Source: an uncultured Flavobacteriales bacterium (lineage in GTDB: Bacteria; Bacteroidota; Bacteroidia; Flavobacteriales_D; Sanyastnellaceae). Taken from it: a stretch of DNA of 64,000 nt. Positions 8,384-16,683 of the stretch are shown piece after piece. The stretch spans positions 1 through 64,000 of the forward strand of contig CALKGK010000002.1 of the NCBI GenBank assembly GCA_938085105.1. The letters run 5' to 3'. Every line of letters starts with the position of its first letter. The first letter of the stretch is position 1. Both the position numbers and the translations under genes were made by a program. The notes beneath the pieces are model-generated. The model did not search any database. It was not told where the DNA came from and worked only from the letters and a program-made list of their open reading frames with translations.

Positions 8384-9421
8384 ATGAGGCACCTGTGGTG
8401 GAAAGTTCTTTGTGGCCTATTGCTCGCATACATTACCGTTTTTTCTCTGACTGTACCCTTGGGTCCGGGCGTCATTGGTGTTGACCAAGCAGCCTTGACT
8501 TCCGGGGAAAACACTCGCCTAATTCAAACCTACAACGCGCACCTCGATGCGGCGGATCTTCAGGTATTTTTAGGAGTGGATGACAGTTCTTATTTGTGCA
8601 CCGAAATTCTGGAGATTGTTGAACACGACCTGGTAAAAGTAAGTTTCACCCTTCCCGAAAACGCTCCAAACAAGAGTTTCAACGTTTTGATGAACAACGC
8701 TACGGACGGCACCATGTTCTTCCCCAACGCTTTTCGTTATGCTGAAGGAAGTTCGAGTTCGGAAAATACCGCTTGGGACATTTGCACGGTGAGTGTGGAA
8801 AATCAATTCAACACCGCTTTCAGCATTCCTTTTCAACCCATCATTTACGAGAGCATTCGAAATTTGATGTTCCACGTACCGATGTGGTTCACCATGTTCT
8901 TTTTGATGGGTATTGGTTTGGTGGCCAGTATTCGCTACCTCGCAAAAGGAGATGTTTCCATGGATTTAAAAGCATTGGCCTCCGTTCAAGTGGGCTTGGT
9001 GTTTTGTGTTTTAGGCTTGATTACGGGCTCCGTTTGGGCTCGATTTACTTGGGGAGCTTGGTGGGTGAACGATCCTCAATTGAATGGGGCTTTAGTGACC
9101 TTCCTCATTTACGTGGCCTACATTATTTTGAGAAACAGCATTGAAGACGATCAAAAGCGTGCTCGAATTGCAGCGGTGTTCAACATTTTTGCCTTCGTGA
9201 TTCTCTTTGTCTTGCTGATGGTGCTTCCCCGCTTCTCAGAATCGCTTCACCCAGGAAAAGGTGGAAACCCAGCCTTCAATAAATACGATTTGGACAATAC
9301 CCTGAGAATGGTTTTTTACCCAGCTGTGATTGCTTGGATTTTACTGGGGTACTGGATCTATCAACTGCGTTTGCGTTTGCATCGCATCGAAAAAAAATAT
9401 TACTACCATGAAAACGTTTAA
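8384..9421 (+). CDS. ccmC: CcmC-like haem handling protein with extra N-terminal extracytoplasmic domain
   Basis: 345 residues from the ATG at 8384; a TTG six bases earlier is also in frame. TM1 is at about 9-24. An unusual domain of about 120 residues (26-150) follows, rich in beta-like stretches and ending MFFPNAFRYAE. The CcmC core then begins at FHVPMWFTMFFLMG. The tryptophan-rich haem loop reads TWGAWWVNDPQLNG, a variant of the classical WGxWWxWDxR motif that keeps the Asp. E. coli CcmC has about 245 residues and lacks this insertion. It presents haem to CcmE at the periplasmic face. It starts 10 nt after ccmB and overlaps the next gene by 14 nt. Confidence 0.85.
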   Translation: MRHLWWKVLCGLLLAYITVFSLTVPLGPGVIGVDQAALTSGENTRLIQTYNAHLDAADLQVFLGVDDSSYLCTEILEIVEHDLVKVSFTLPENAPNKSFNVLMNNATDGTMFFPNAFRYAEGSSSSENTAWDICTVSVENQFNTAFSIPFQPIIYESIRNLMFHVPMWFTMFFLMGIGLVASIRYLAKGDVSMDLKALASVQVGLVFCVLGLITGSVWARFTWGAWWVNDPQLNGALVTFLIYVAYIILRNSIEDDQKRARIAAVFNIFAFVILFVLLMVLPRFSESLHPGKGGNPAFNKYDLDNTLRMVFYPAVIAWILLGYWIYQLRLRLHRIEKKYYYHENV

Positions 9422-9629
9422 GCCTCTTTTCTTGTTCTCTATTGTAATGATGACACCCTTTTTCTTGAGCGCACAAGGAGCAAAAAGTGTTCTGGAAGAG
9501 ACCTTTTTCTCTTCAGGGAAGATGCCTGTAGTGCTGAGCGTGGTTTTGATTATTCTACTCGGACTCGTGATCTACATCGCGCTTTTGAACAAGAAGGTCA
9601 ACAAACTTGAAAAAGACATCAATAAATAA
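9408..9629 (+). CDS. CcmD-like small membrane protein
   Basis: 73 residues starting inside the 3' end of the ccmC-like gene (ATG at 9408, 14-nt overlap). It has a hydrophobic N-terminus that looks like a signal peptide (PLFLFSIVMMTPFFLSAQ) and a second membrane segment at about 39-60. A charged tail follows (NKKVNKLEKDINK). Size, position between ccmC and ccmE, and one TM with a charged C-terminal helix fit CcmD, which stabilises the CcmABC-CcmE complex. Sequence motifs are weak, so the call rests mainly on context. Confidence 0.7.
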   Translation: MKTFKPLFLFSIVMMTPFFLSAQGAKSVLEETFFSSGKMPVVLSVVLIILLGLVIYIALLNKKVNKLEKDINK

Positions 9630-9637
9630 GATTCACC

Positions 9638-10042
9638 ATGAAAAAATCGCACATCGTACTTATCCTCTTGATCGCTGGAATTGTAGGAACATTCATCGCG
9701 TCTTTCATGAATACGAGCACCTCGGTTAATTTCGCAGAAGCCTTCGCAAATCCAGGACAGGAATTCAAAGTGAGCGGCTTTTTGGACAAATCCCAAGAGG
9801 TGGTTTACGATCCACAGACCGACCACAGCACCACTATTTTTCACATGATTGATAAAGACGGTGAAGTGCAAAAAGTACAGCTCAAGCAAGCCAAGCCCCA
9901 AGGTTTGGAACGCAGCGAGTCGGTCGACCTCTACGGCAAAGTGATCGACGGCGAGTTTTATGCGACCGACATTTTGATGAAGTGTCCGTCCAAATACAAC
10001 GAAAACAATCACCTCATAGAAACGGCGGAAGCCATTAACTAA
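9638..10042 (+). CDS. ccmE: Haem chaperone CcmE, Cys-type (CxxxY)
   Basis: 134 residues: N-terminal membrane anchor (about 5-23) and a periplasmic OB-fold domain (about 35-120) containing FKVSGFLDKS and LYGKVIDGEFYATDILMK. At the site where proteobacterial CcmE carries the haem-binding His of HxxxY, this protein has CPSKY, giving Cys116 and Tyr120. CxxxY CcmE proteins are established in archaea and some Deltaproteobacteria with a reduced Ccm system; the retained Tyr shows this is the equivalent position. It accepts haem from CcmC and delivers it to CcmF. It lies 8 nt after ccmD and 4 nt before ccmF. Confidence 0.93.
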   Translation: MKKSHIVLILLIAGIVGTFIASFMNTSTSVNFAEAFANPGQEFKVSGFLDKSQEVVYDPQTDHSTTIFHMIDKDGEVQKVQLKQAKPQGLERSESVDLYGKVIDGEFYATDILMKCPSKYNENNHLIETAEAIN

Positions 10043-10046
10043 TCAT

Positions 10047-12842
10047 ATGGGCATTGACTACATAGGAGAATGGATTTGGGCGAGTCATGTGGGGAACTTC
10101 CTTGTGGTCTTGTCTTTTGTAGCGGCTATCTTATCGTTTGTGAGCTATGCCATTGGTGGTAGCTTGAACGATGATAGTTGGAGAAATTTAGGTCGGAAAG
10201 CATTTCGCCTCCACACCTTATCTGTGATTGGCGTCATTGCCGTGCTCTTCATCATCTTGATGAACCACCGCTACGAGTTCGCCTATGTTTCCAAACACCT
10301 CAACAATGCCATGCCCATGCGCTACATTTTGTCGTGCTTTTGGGAAGGACAAGAAGGTAGTTTCCTCCTTTGGATTTTCTGGAACATCGTTTTGGGGAAC
10401 ATCGTCATCTTCAGTGCTGGTCGTTGGGAAGCAAGAGTTATGAGTGTATTCGGACTCGTTCAATTGGTGCTTTCGAGCATGATTTTGGGAGTGTATTTTG
10501 GTGATTATCAGTTTGGTTTGAATCCCTTCCTTTTGGTTCGAGAACTACCTGAAAACGTGGGACTACCATGGACTTTCAGCGCAACTTACCTTCAAGACTT
10601 CCCGAAATTTCAAGATGGTCGAGGACTCAATCCCCTGCTTCAGAATTATTGGATGACCATCCACCCTCCTACGGTATTCCTCGGCTTTGCTTCGACCTTG
10701 GTTCCTTTTGCCTATGCCATCGCTGGACTTTGGAAAAAGGAATACACCGAATGGATGAAGCCCGCTACTCCTTGGGCGTTTTTCGGGGTGATGATATTAG
10801 GTTTGGGAATCCTCATGGGAGGTGCTTGGGCTTATGAGGCTTTGAGCTTTGGAGGATTTTGGGCTTGGGACCCCGTGGAGAACTCCTCCCTTGTTCCTTG
10901 GGTGATCCTCACCGCAGGGGCTCACCTTTTGTTGGTGAACCGACGCAAAAACACCTCTTTGTTCACCACCTTCTTCTTAATCATGATGGCCTTTGTGCTC
11001 ACCGTTTACAGTACCTTCCTGACGAAGAGTGGTATTTTGGGAGATACTTCGGTGCACTCCTTTGTAGATAGCGGTATCTTGCCTCAACTTTCTGTCTTTC
11101 AATTGCTCGCCATTGCGATGATGGTCGCAATGTTCGTAGCTAACGTTCGCTTGCGATTGATTTACATTGCGATGAGCATTGGAATGTTGGTTCTAGGAGC
11201 TGCCATTGATGGCGTGAATATGACGATGGCCTTCATCGTGGTTTCTGCCGGATGGCTTTTGTATTCCTTCAGAGCTTATCTCCCCAAGCAAAAAACCGAG
11301 GAAGAATTGTGGTCGCGCGAATTTTGGATGTTCATTGGCTCCTTGATCCTTATGGTGGCTGCCATCCAAATTACCTGGCAAACGTCCATTCCCGTTTTCA
11401 ATACTTTCCTTGAGCCTTTAGCTCCTCTGCTGCAAGACCTCTATGCCGCAACCGGCTGGGAGTTTTTACCGAAACTAGCGAAGGCCAACTTAGCACCGGT
11501 AAAAGACATCGAATTGGCGTATCACCGATTCCAAGTTCCGCTTGCTTTCCTCTTTGTTACCCTCATTGCAGTTACCCAGTTCTTCAAATGGAAGAAATCG
11601 AGCATCAAGCAGGTGGGTAAAAATTTATTGCGCTCTTTCTTGATCTCGCTGGTGATCAGCACTGTTTTGCTTTTGGTTTATCCTTTTGGATGGGAAGACT
11701 TCCCGCTCATTGCGCTGCTCTTCGCTACGGTATTTGCGGTTTGCTCCAATGCAGATTACATCATTCAAATGAAGAAGGGATCTTTCCTCGATCGTGGAGC
11801 CAGCGTCGCCCACATTGGTTTTGCCCTCGTGATTCTAGGTGCGCTCATCTCTACGGGCCAGCAAGACTTCATCTCTAAAAACCAAATTGGAGACATCCGT
11901 TCCTTGAATGAGGAATTGGACAACTCAGAAGACATTCTTCTCCTTCAAAACGACACTCTTCCGATGGGCGACTATTTCATCAGTTATGTTGATCGTTACC
12001 AAGAAGGAATCCACTTGAACTTTGTGGTTGATTATTTCGAAAGAGACGCCATTCAATACAAAGCCGGCGACATCGTGAGTCACCGAGGGATGCTTTTCGA
12101 AGCGATTCAAGACCACGCTGCAGCCGCCAATTTTGGAATTGAAGATGTAGACAAGAACTGGAGGTTCATCCCCATTCCCAACCCGCGTCAACAAGCCGCT
12201 GCCACAAAATGGCAAAGTGGAACACCGGGTGAACGACTCTTCTCCTTGGAGCCCAACATTCAGTTGAATGAAATCATGGGGAATTCGCCTGAGCCGGACA
12301 CCAAGCACTACCTTGGAAAAGACCTCTACACGCACATCAAATGGGGACGCATTACTCCTCCACCGACCGACGAACAGGGTTACCTTGAAGGAAAAGCCCA
12401 CAATGTGACTCCTGGAGACAGCATTCTCGTGAGCAACATCATGGTGGCCATTGATAGTTTGAGCACTGTGCCCCTTGAAGAACGCGAAAAGTATGCTGTT
12501 TTTGATGACGATATCGTGATTCGAGCTGGAATTACCCTAAGCCAAGGCGACAGCACGAAAGTGGTTGAACCCCTCTACATTATTCGTGGAACCATGGTTG
12601 TTCCAGACCTCCTCGAAGTGGACGATTGGGGCTTGAAGATGCGCATTAACACCTTCAACCCGCAAACCAGCGAATTGAATTTGACCTTGTGGGAACACGA
12701 GTCCATTCGAAGGGACTTCATCGTGATGCAAGCCATCATCTTCCCTCAAATCAATGTGCTTTGGTTGGGAATCATCATCATGACCTTAGGCTCTGGAATG
12801 GCGGTTTGGCATCGCATTCGTCAACGCAAACGCAAAGCATGA
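10047..12842 (+). CDS. ccmF: Cytochrome c haem lyase CcmF, extended form
   Basis: 931 residues against about 650 for proteobacterial CcmF. The N-terminal two thirds are multi-spanning. They hold the conserved MTIHPPTVFLGF (His at about 206) and the tryptophan-rich haem loop GGFWAWDPVENSSLVPW (about 269-285). After the TM region, residues about 620-895 form a large soluble, presumably periplasmic domain, closed by one last TM (about 902-920) and a basic tail. CcmF joins haem from CcmE to the CxxCH of apocytochromes. No CcmG or CcmH thioredoxin-like partner is encoded here. The extra domain may take over apocytochrome handling, which is inference. The stop overlaps the next start (ATGA). Confidence 0.94.
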   Translation: MGIDYIGEWIWASHVGNFLVVLSFVAAILSFVSYAIGGSLNDDSWRNLGRKAFRLHTLSVIGVIAVLFIILMNHRYEFAYVSKHLNNAMPMRYILSCFWEGQEGSFLLWIFWNIVLGNIVIFSAGRWEARVMSVFGLVQLVLSSMILGVYFGDYQFGLNPFLLVRELPENVGLPWTFSATYLQDFPKFQDGRGLNPLLQNYWMTIHPPTVFLGFASTLVPFAYAIAGLWKKEYTEWMKPATPWAFFGVMILGLGILMGGAWAYEALSFGGFWAWDPVENSSLVPWVILTAGAHLLLVNRRKNTSLFTTFFLIMMAFVLTVYSTFLTKSGILGDTSVHSFVDSGILPQLSVFQLLAIAMMVAMFVANVRLRLIYIAMSIGMLVLGAAIDGVNMTMAFIVVSAGWLLYSFRAYLPKQKTEEELWSREFWMFIGSLILMVAAIQITWQTSIPVFNTFLEPLAPLLQDLYAATGWEFLPKLAKANLAPVKDIELAYHRFQVPLAFLFVTLIAVTQFFKWKKSSIKQVGKNLLRSFLISLVISTVLLLVYPFGWEDFPLIALLFATVFAVCSNADYIIQMKKGSFLDRGASVAHIGFALVILGALISTGQQDFISKNQIGDIRSLNEELDNSEDILLLQNDTLPMGDYFISYVDRYQEGIHLNFVVDYFERDAIQYKAGDIVSHRGMLFEAIQDHAAAANFGIEDVDKNWRFIPIPNPRQQAAATKWQSGTPGERLFSLEPNIQLNEIMGNSPEPDTKHYLGKDLYTHIKWGRITPPPTDEQGYLEGKAHNVTPGDSILVSNIMVAIDSLSTVPLEEREKYAVFDDDIVIRAGITLSQGDSTKVVEPLYIIRGTMVVPDLLEVDDWGLKMRINTFNPQTSELNLTLWEHESIRRDFIVMQAIIFPQINVLWLGIIIMTLGSGMAVWHRIRQRKRKA

Positions 12843-13627
12843 TGTTCTCCCAAGTGGTTATGGTGGGGGCTGGAAATGTTGCCAGTCATTTGAGTTCATC
12901 CTTGAGCAAAGTAATTGGGGAGCAACTCGCCTTTTACAACATCAAACTGGAGAACAGCTTGTCCATGTCCAAGTTCCATGGAGGAAAAGTCTTGGACAAT
13001 TTGGAAGCACTCGATCGCGACAGTCTAATCATTGTAGCCATTCCCGACGATGCCATCCCAGAATTCATTGAGCGACTGCCCACTCACTTGAGTGTGGTGC
13101 ATACCTCGGGCAGTGTTCCGCTCTTCCCACGACGAAAGAATTCAGGCGTCTTCTACCCGCTTCAAACCTTCACGAAAGGAATACCGGTAAACATGAGCGA
13201 GGTTCCCTTCTGCATCGAAGCAAGTACACCTGATTTTGAAGCAAAACTTTTGGCCTTGGCGAAAATGTTGTCGGACAAGGTCAAAACAGTGAACTCCGCA
13301 GATCGAGCTCACCTGCATCTCGCTGCTGTTGTAGCATGTAATTTCAGCAATCATCTCTTTTTATTGGCTGAAAACTACCTCAAAGAGCATCACTTGAGTT
13401 TGGATATGCTCTTGCCCCTCATCAAGGAAACAGCGCAGAAAGCACAACGATTATCGCCCAAAGCAGCACAAACGGGTCCGGCAGTGAGACGAGATCAAAA
13501 TACCATCAACAAACATTTAGACGCCTTAGAAAGCAAGCCCGAACTACGGGAGCTTTATGCGGATTTTACCAAAAGAATACAACACGAACATGGCCAAGAA
13601 TTACAAAGAAATCCTACCAAAGATTAG
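12839..13627 (+). CDS. Rossmann-fold plus DUF2520 protein (putative NAD(P)-dependent oxidoreductase)
   Basis: 262 residues from the ATG at 12839, which overlaps the ccmF stop as ATGA and implies translational coupling. The N-terminal Rossmann motif is VVMVGAGNVASHLSSSL (about 5-21). IIVAIPDDAIPEFIERL and VVHTSGSVPL resemble the F420/ketopantoate-reductase-like fold. The C-terminal helical DUF2520 part contains NSADRAHLHLAAVVACNFSNHL and ends with the family block TGPAVRRDQNTINKHL. The reaction is unknown. In Bacteroidota this gene is commonly next to a KdsC-like phosphatase, as here. Confidence 0.85.
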   Translation: MMFSQVVMVGAGNVASHLSSSLSKVIGEQLAFYNIKLENSLSMSKFHGGKVLDNLEALDRDSLIIVAIPDDAIPEFIERLPTHLSVVHTSGSVPLFPRRKNSGVFYPLQTFTKGIPVNMSEVPFCIEASTPDFEAKLLALAKMLSDKVKTVNSADRAHLHLAAVVACNFSNHLFLLAENYLKEHHLSLDMLLPLIKETAQKAQRLSPKAAQTGPAVRRDQNTINKHLDALESKPELRELYADFTKRIQHEHGQELQRNPTKD

Positions 13628-14114
13628 CACCTTCATCTTCGATGTGGATGGCGTTTTTACTGACGGAATCGTTTATCTCACCAACGACGGCGAGCAAGTG
13701 AGAACCGCCAACGTAAAAGATGGCTATGCAGTTCAACTTGCGGCTAAAAAAGGCTACAACCTCGCCATCATCTCTGGTGGAAAAAACGAAATGGTGCGCA
13801 CCCGCTTTCAAGGCTTGGGCATCCAGCACATCTTTTTGGGGAGCCATAACAAACTCGAAGTTTTGGAGCAATTCACCAAAGAGCACGACATCAACTTGGA
13901 AGAGGTGTGTTATATGGGAGATGATATTCCCGACTTAAAAGTGATGGCCAAAGTAGCCTTGCCATGTTGTCCGGCCGACGCTGTTCCTGAAGTTCAGGAT
14001 GCAGTTAAATACGTTTCTCACCGCGGTGGTGGTCGAGGAGCCGTGCGCGATATCCTGGAGCAAACCATGAAAGTGCAAGGAAAGTGGATGGACGACGATG
14101 CTCACCATTGGTAG
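13590..14114 (+). CDS. KdsC-like HAD phosphatase (3-deoxy-manno-octulosonate 8-phosphate phosphatase family)
   Basis: 174 residues from the ATG at 13590, overlapping the preceding gene by 38 nt. HAD motif I is TFIFDVDGVFTDG with nucleophile Asp and acid/base Asp two residues on. Motif II is IISGGK, the Lys of motif III is in HNKLEVLEQF, and motif IV is YMGDDIPDLKVM. There is no cap domain, typical of the tetrameric C0 KdsC/YrbI subfamily. It probably makes Kdo for lipid A core by dephosphorylating Kdo-8-phosphate. Related sugar-acid phosphatases share the motifs, so the exact substrate is not certain. Confidence 0.85.
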   Translation: MAKNYKEILPKISTFIFDVDGVFTDGIVYLTNDGEQVRTANVKDGYAVQLAAKKGYNLAIISGGKNEMVRTRFQGLGIQHIFLGSHNKLEVLEQFTKEHDINLEEVCYMGDDIPDLKVMAKVALPCCPADAVPEVQDAVKYVSHRGGGRGAVRDILEQTMKVQGKWMDDDAHHW

Positions 14115-14198
14115 TCACCGCTCCCCTATTTTATTCACCATTTAACACAAGTTTTCCCGCTTCGACGCTCATTTTTTCGAATTTGCATCGGATATGGG

Positions 14199-14206
14199 TA
14201 TCTTTG
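14199..14206 (+). promoter_or_regulatory. -7 element upstream of yidC
   Basis: TATCTTTG, a full TAnnTTTG match 21 nt before the yidC ATG at 14228, in the 113-bp gap after the KdsC-like gene. It indicates that yidC starts a new transcription unit. Confidence 0.6.
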
Positions 14207-14227
14207 CGCCCCTATTAAACCTCACGC

Positions 14228-16126
14228 ATGGATCGTAATACAGTCATTGGCATCGTAATGATGTTTCTTTTTATCGTAGGATACTCTTATTTCACTCGTC
14301 CGAGCGAAGAAGAGCTGGCCCTACTCGAACAACAAAACATTGCCCGCCAAGACAGCATCAACAAGGCCAATCAAGTTGCTCAAGGTGAGACGAAAGTCAT
14401 CAAAACCATTGAAGATGATGTCGTTTCGAACGATCCTATCCGAGATAGCATCCGCTTGGCCATTTTGGCCGAAGAGCAAAGTTCACGCTATGGAGCATTT
14501 GCCGCTGCGAGTGCGGGGAACGCTCAAGATGTCGTGCTCGAGAATGAAAAGATCAAGTTGGTGCTCAATACCAAGGGTGGCCTGTTCTCCGAAGCCATCG
14601 TCAAAGACTACACAAAGTACAACAGTCAAGACCCCATCTCACTCTGGAACAAAGAATTGAGTGAAATGAACCTTTGGTTGAATTACCCAGCCAAAGGGGC
14701 CATCAATGCGAATGAATTGCTGTTCGACCTTGAACGAAAAGAAGACACTCCGAACGGACAAACAGCGGTACTTCGCTTGAAGACCAACGATCCGCAGAAT
14801 TACATCGACATCATCTACACCCTTGCCAAGAACACTTATGAGGTTACGGTGAGCCTTCAGTTTGTTGGAATGGATCGGGTTTTGGACATGAACAAAGACA
14901 ACTTCATTCAATGGAACGCCGTTGGTTTGCACAACGAAAAAGGCATTGAGTGGGAGCGTCAGCACAGTTCCATCTTCTTTAGAGAAATGGGTGAAGGAAG
15001 AGACTACCTCTCCGAAGCTCGTGAAGACGACGACATTTTGGACCAGCCCTTGAACTGGATGGCCTTCAAACAAAACTACTTTTCAGCCATTGTCATCAAT
15101 AACGACGGCTTTCAATCCAACGCCACCCTTCGCAGCTTCCCACCGGAAAACAGCGAGGACACCACCGTCACCATGTTCTACGAAGCCAAGCTTCCTTTGG
15201 ACTTGAGTCCGTCTGCCAACAGCACCATCGACTTGAGATACTACTTCGGTCCGAACGACATGGAGCCGCTCAAAGCCATGGAAGTCGAAGAACTCGATCG
15301 CATCATCGATTATGGGTGGTGGATTTTTGGATGGGTGAACAGAGTATTGGTTCGTCCCGTATTCAATTGGTTGAGCACCTTCATTGGCAGCGCCGGAATT
15401 GTTATTCTTGTGCTTACACTGCTCATCAAATTGCTCCTCTTCCCTATTACTTGGAAGAACTTCTTGTCTTCAGCAAAAATGCGCGTGCTGAAACCTGAAA
15501 TTGATGAACTCAATGAGAAGTACAAAGATCAGATGGAGAAGCAGCAAGCGCAAATGGCCTTGTACAAGCAAACGGGAGTGAATCCTTTTGCCGGATGTCT
15601 TCCTACCCTACTTCAAATGCCCATCTTGTATGCCATGTTCCGCTTCTTCCCAGCGCACATCTCTTTGCGTGGAGAATCATTCTTGTGGGCGGATGACCTT
15701 GGAGCTTTTGACAGCATCTTGCAACTACCTTTTACCATTCCTTTTTACGGAGATCACGTATCGGGCTTCACTTTGTTGATGGCTACCTCTACCTTCTTCT
15801 ACACCAGAATGAACAGTACGAACATGCCAACGAGCACCCAACCGGGAATGCCGAACATGAAACTCATCATGAATATCTTCCCATTCATGATGCTCTTCTT
15901 CTTCAACAAATACGCTGCAGGACTGAGCTTGTACTATTTTGTAGCTAACTTCATCTCCATCTTCCAAATGGTGGTGATCAAGCGTTACTTCGTGAGTGAA
16001 GAGAAGATTCGCGCCAAAATTGACGCCAACAAAAAGAAACCGAAGAAAAAGAAATCTGCCTTCCAAGAGAAGTTGGAAGAAATGCAGAAGATTCAACAGC
16101 AAAACAATAAAAAAGGAAAGAAATAA
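14228..16126 (+). CDS. yidC: Membrane protein insertase YidC
   Basis: 632 residues. It has the N-terminal TM (about 5-22), then a long periplasmic beta-domain (about 60-355) typical of Gram-negative YidC, then the conserved insertase core from about 380. Core signatures include LFPITWKNFLSSAKMRVLKPEI (in parts LFPITWKNF, SSAKMRVLKPEI), GVNPFAGCLPTLLQMPILYAMF (split: GVNPFAGCLP, LLQMPILYAMF) and FFNKYAAGLSLYYFVAN. The C-terminus is strongly basic (KKKPKKKKSAF, NNKKGKK), as in ribosome-binding tails. It inserts inner-membrane proteins alone or with SecYEG. The next gene begins 2 nt after the stop. Confidence 0.97.
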   Translation: MDRNTVIGIVMMFLFIVGYSYFTRPSEEELALLEQQNIARQDSINKANQVAQGETKVIKTIEDDVVSNDPIRDSIRLAILAEEQSSRYGAFAAASAGNAQDVVLENEKIKLVLNTKGGLFSEAIVKDYTKYNSQDPISLWNKELSEMNLWLNYPAKGAINANELLFDLERKEDTPNGQTAVLRLKTNDPQNYIDIIYTLAKNTYEVTVSLQFVGMDRVLDMNKDNFIQWNAVGLHNEKGIEWERQHSSIFFREMGEGRDYLSEAREDDDILDQPLNWMAFKQNYFSAIVINNDGFQSNATLRSFPPENSEDTTVTMFYEAKLPLDLSPSANSTIDLRYYFGPNDMEPLKAMEVEELDRIIDYGWWIFGWVNRVLVRPVFNWLSTFIGSAGIVILVLTLLIKLLLFPITWKNFLSSAKMRVLKPEIDELNEKYKDQMEKQQAQMALYKQTGVNPFAGCLPTLLQMPILYAMFRFFPAHISLRGESFLWADDLGAFDSILQLPFTIPFYGDHVSGFTLLMATSTFFYTRMNSTNMPTSTQPGMPNMKLIMNIFPFMMLFFFNKYAAGLSLYYFVANFISIFQMVVIKRYFVSEEKIRAKIDANKKKPKKKKSAFQEKLEEMQKIQQQNNKKGKK

Positions 16127-16128
16127 GC

Positions 16129-16647
16129 ATGAAACGACTCCTGTTCATCCTCAGCCTAACTTTCCTCCTTTTTGCCTGTAAAAATTCAAAACAGGCCAGT
16201 GAAGCCTTAGTGGAAGATATCACCATTACAATTCCGGTGGATTCGACCATAGCTGAAGTGGACACGGTTTCAGCCAAAGATACCCTTCTCTACTATCGCA
16301 GAACCCCCTGTTTTGGTCGCTGCCCAAGCTTTGAGCTCATCGTGTACCGCAACCATGATGCTCGCTATGAAGGACAAAATTTCGTGAACCGCATTGGTGT
16401 ATATACTGCCACCGTAGACGAAGCATTGATTGAAGACGTACTTCAAGAAGCAGAAAGAAGCAATTACTTTCAGTTGGACGATCGCTACGATAACCGATTT
16501 GTAAGTGATCTGCCAGCGAGAATTACTGAAGTTGACGGCAAACGCGTTTATAACCGATACGAAGGTCCGGACCTCAGTGCCTTATATTCCCGATTGGATA
16601 CATTAATCGAAAATACCCCATGGAATTTGAAGTCTCAGAACAACTAG
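16129..16647 (+). CDS. DUF6438-type lipoprotein
   Basis: 172 residues. Lipoprotein signal peptide MKRLLFILSLTFLLFACKNS gives a lipidated Cys at 17. The central block RRTPCFGRCPSFELIVYRN with its paired cysteines (PCFGxCP) is the hallmark of DUF6438, followed by GVYTATVD and a C-terminal ITEVDGKRVYNRYEGP. Function is not known for the family. It starts 2 nt after yidC and 36 nt before the peptidase gene, so co-transcription with both is likely. The mature protein should sit on the periplasmic side of the inner or outer membrane. Confidence 0.8.
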   Translation: MKRLLFILSLTFLLFACKNSKQASEALVEDITITIPVDSTIAEVDTVSAKDTLLYYRRTPCFGRCPSFELIVYRNHDARYEGQNFVNRIGVYTATVDEALIEDVLQEAERSNYFQLDDRYDNRFVSDLPARITEVDGKRVYNRYEGPDLSALYSRLDTLIENTPWNLKSQNN

Positions 16648-16683
16648 GGACCGATAAAAAATGGATTAAATAAACAAAAACAG

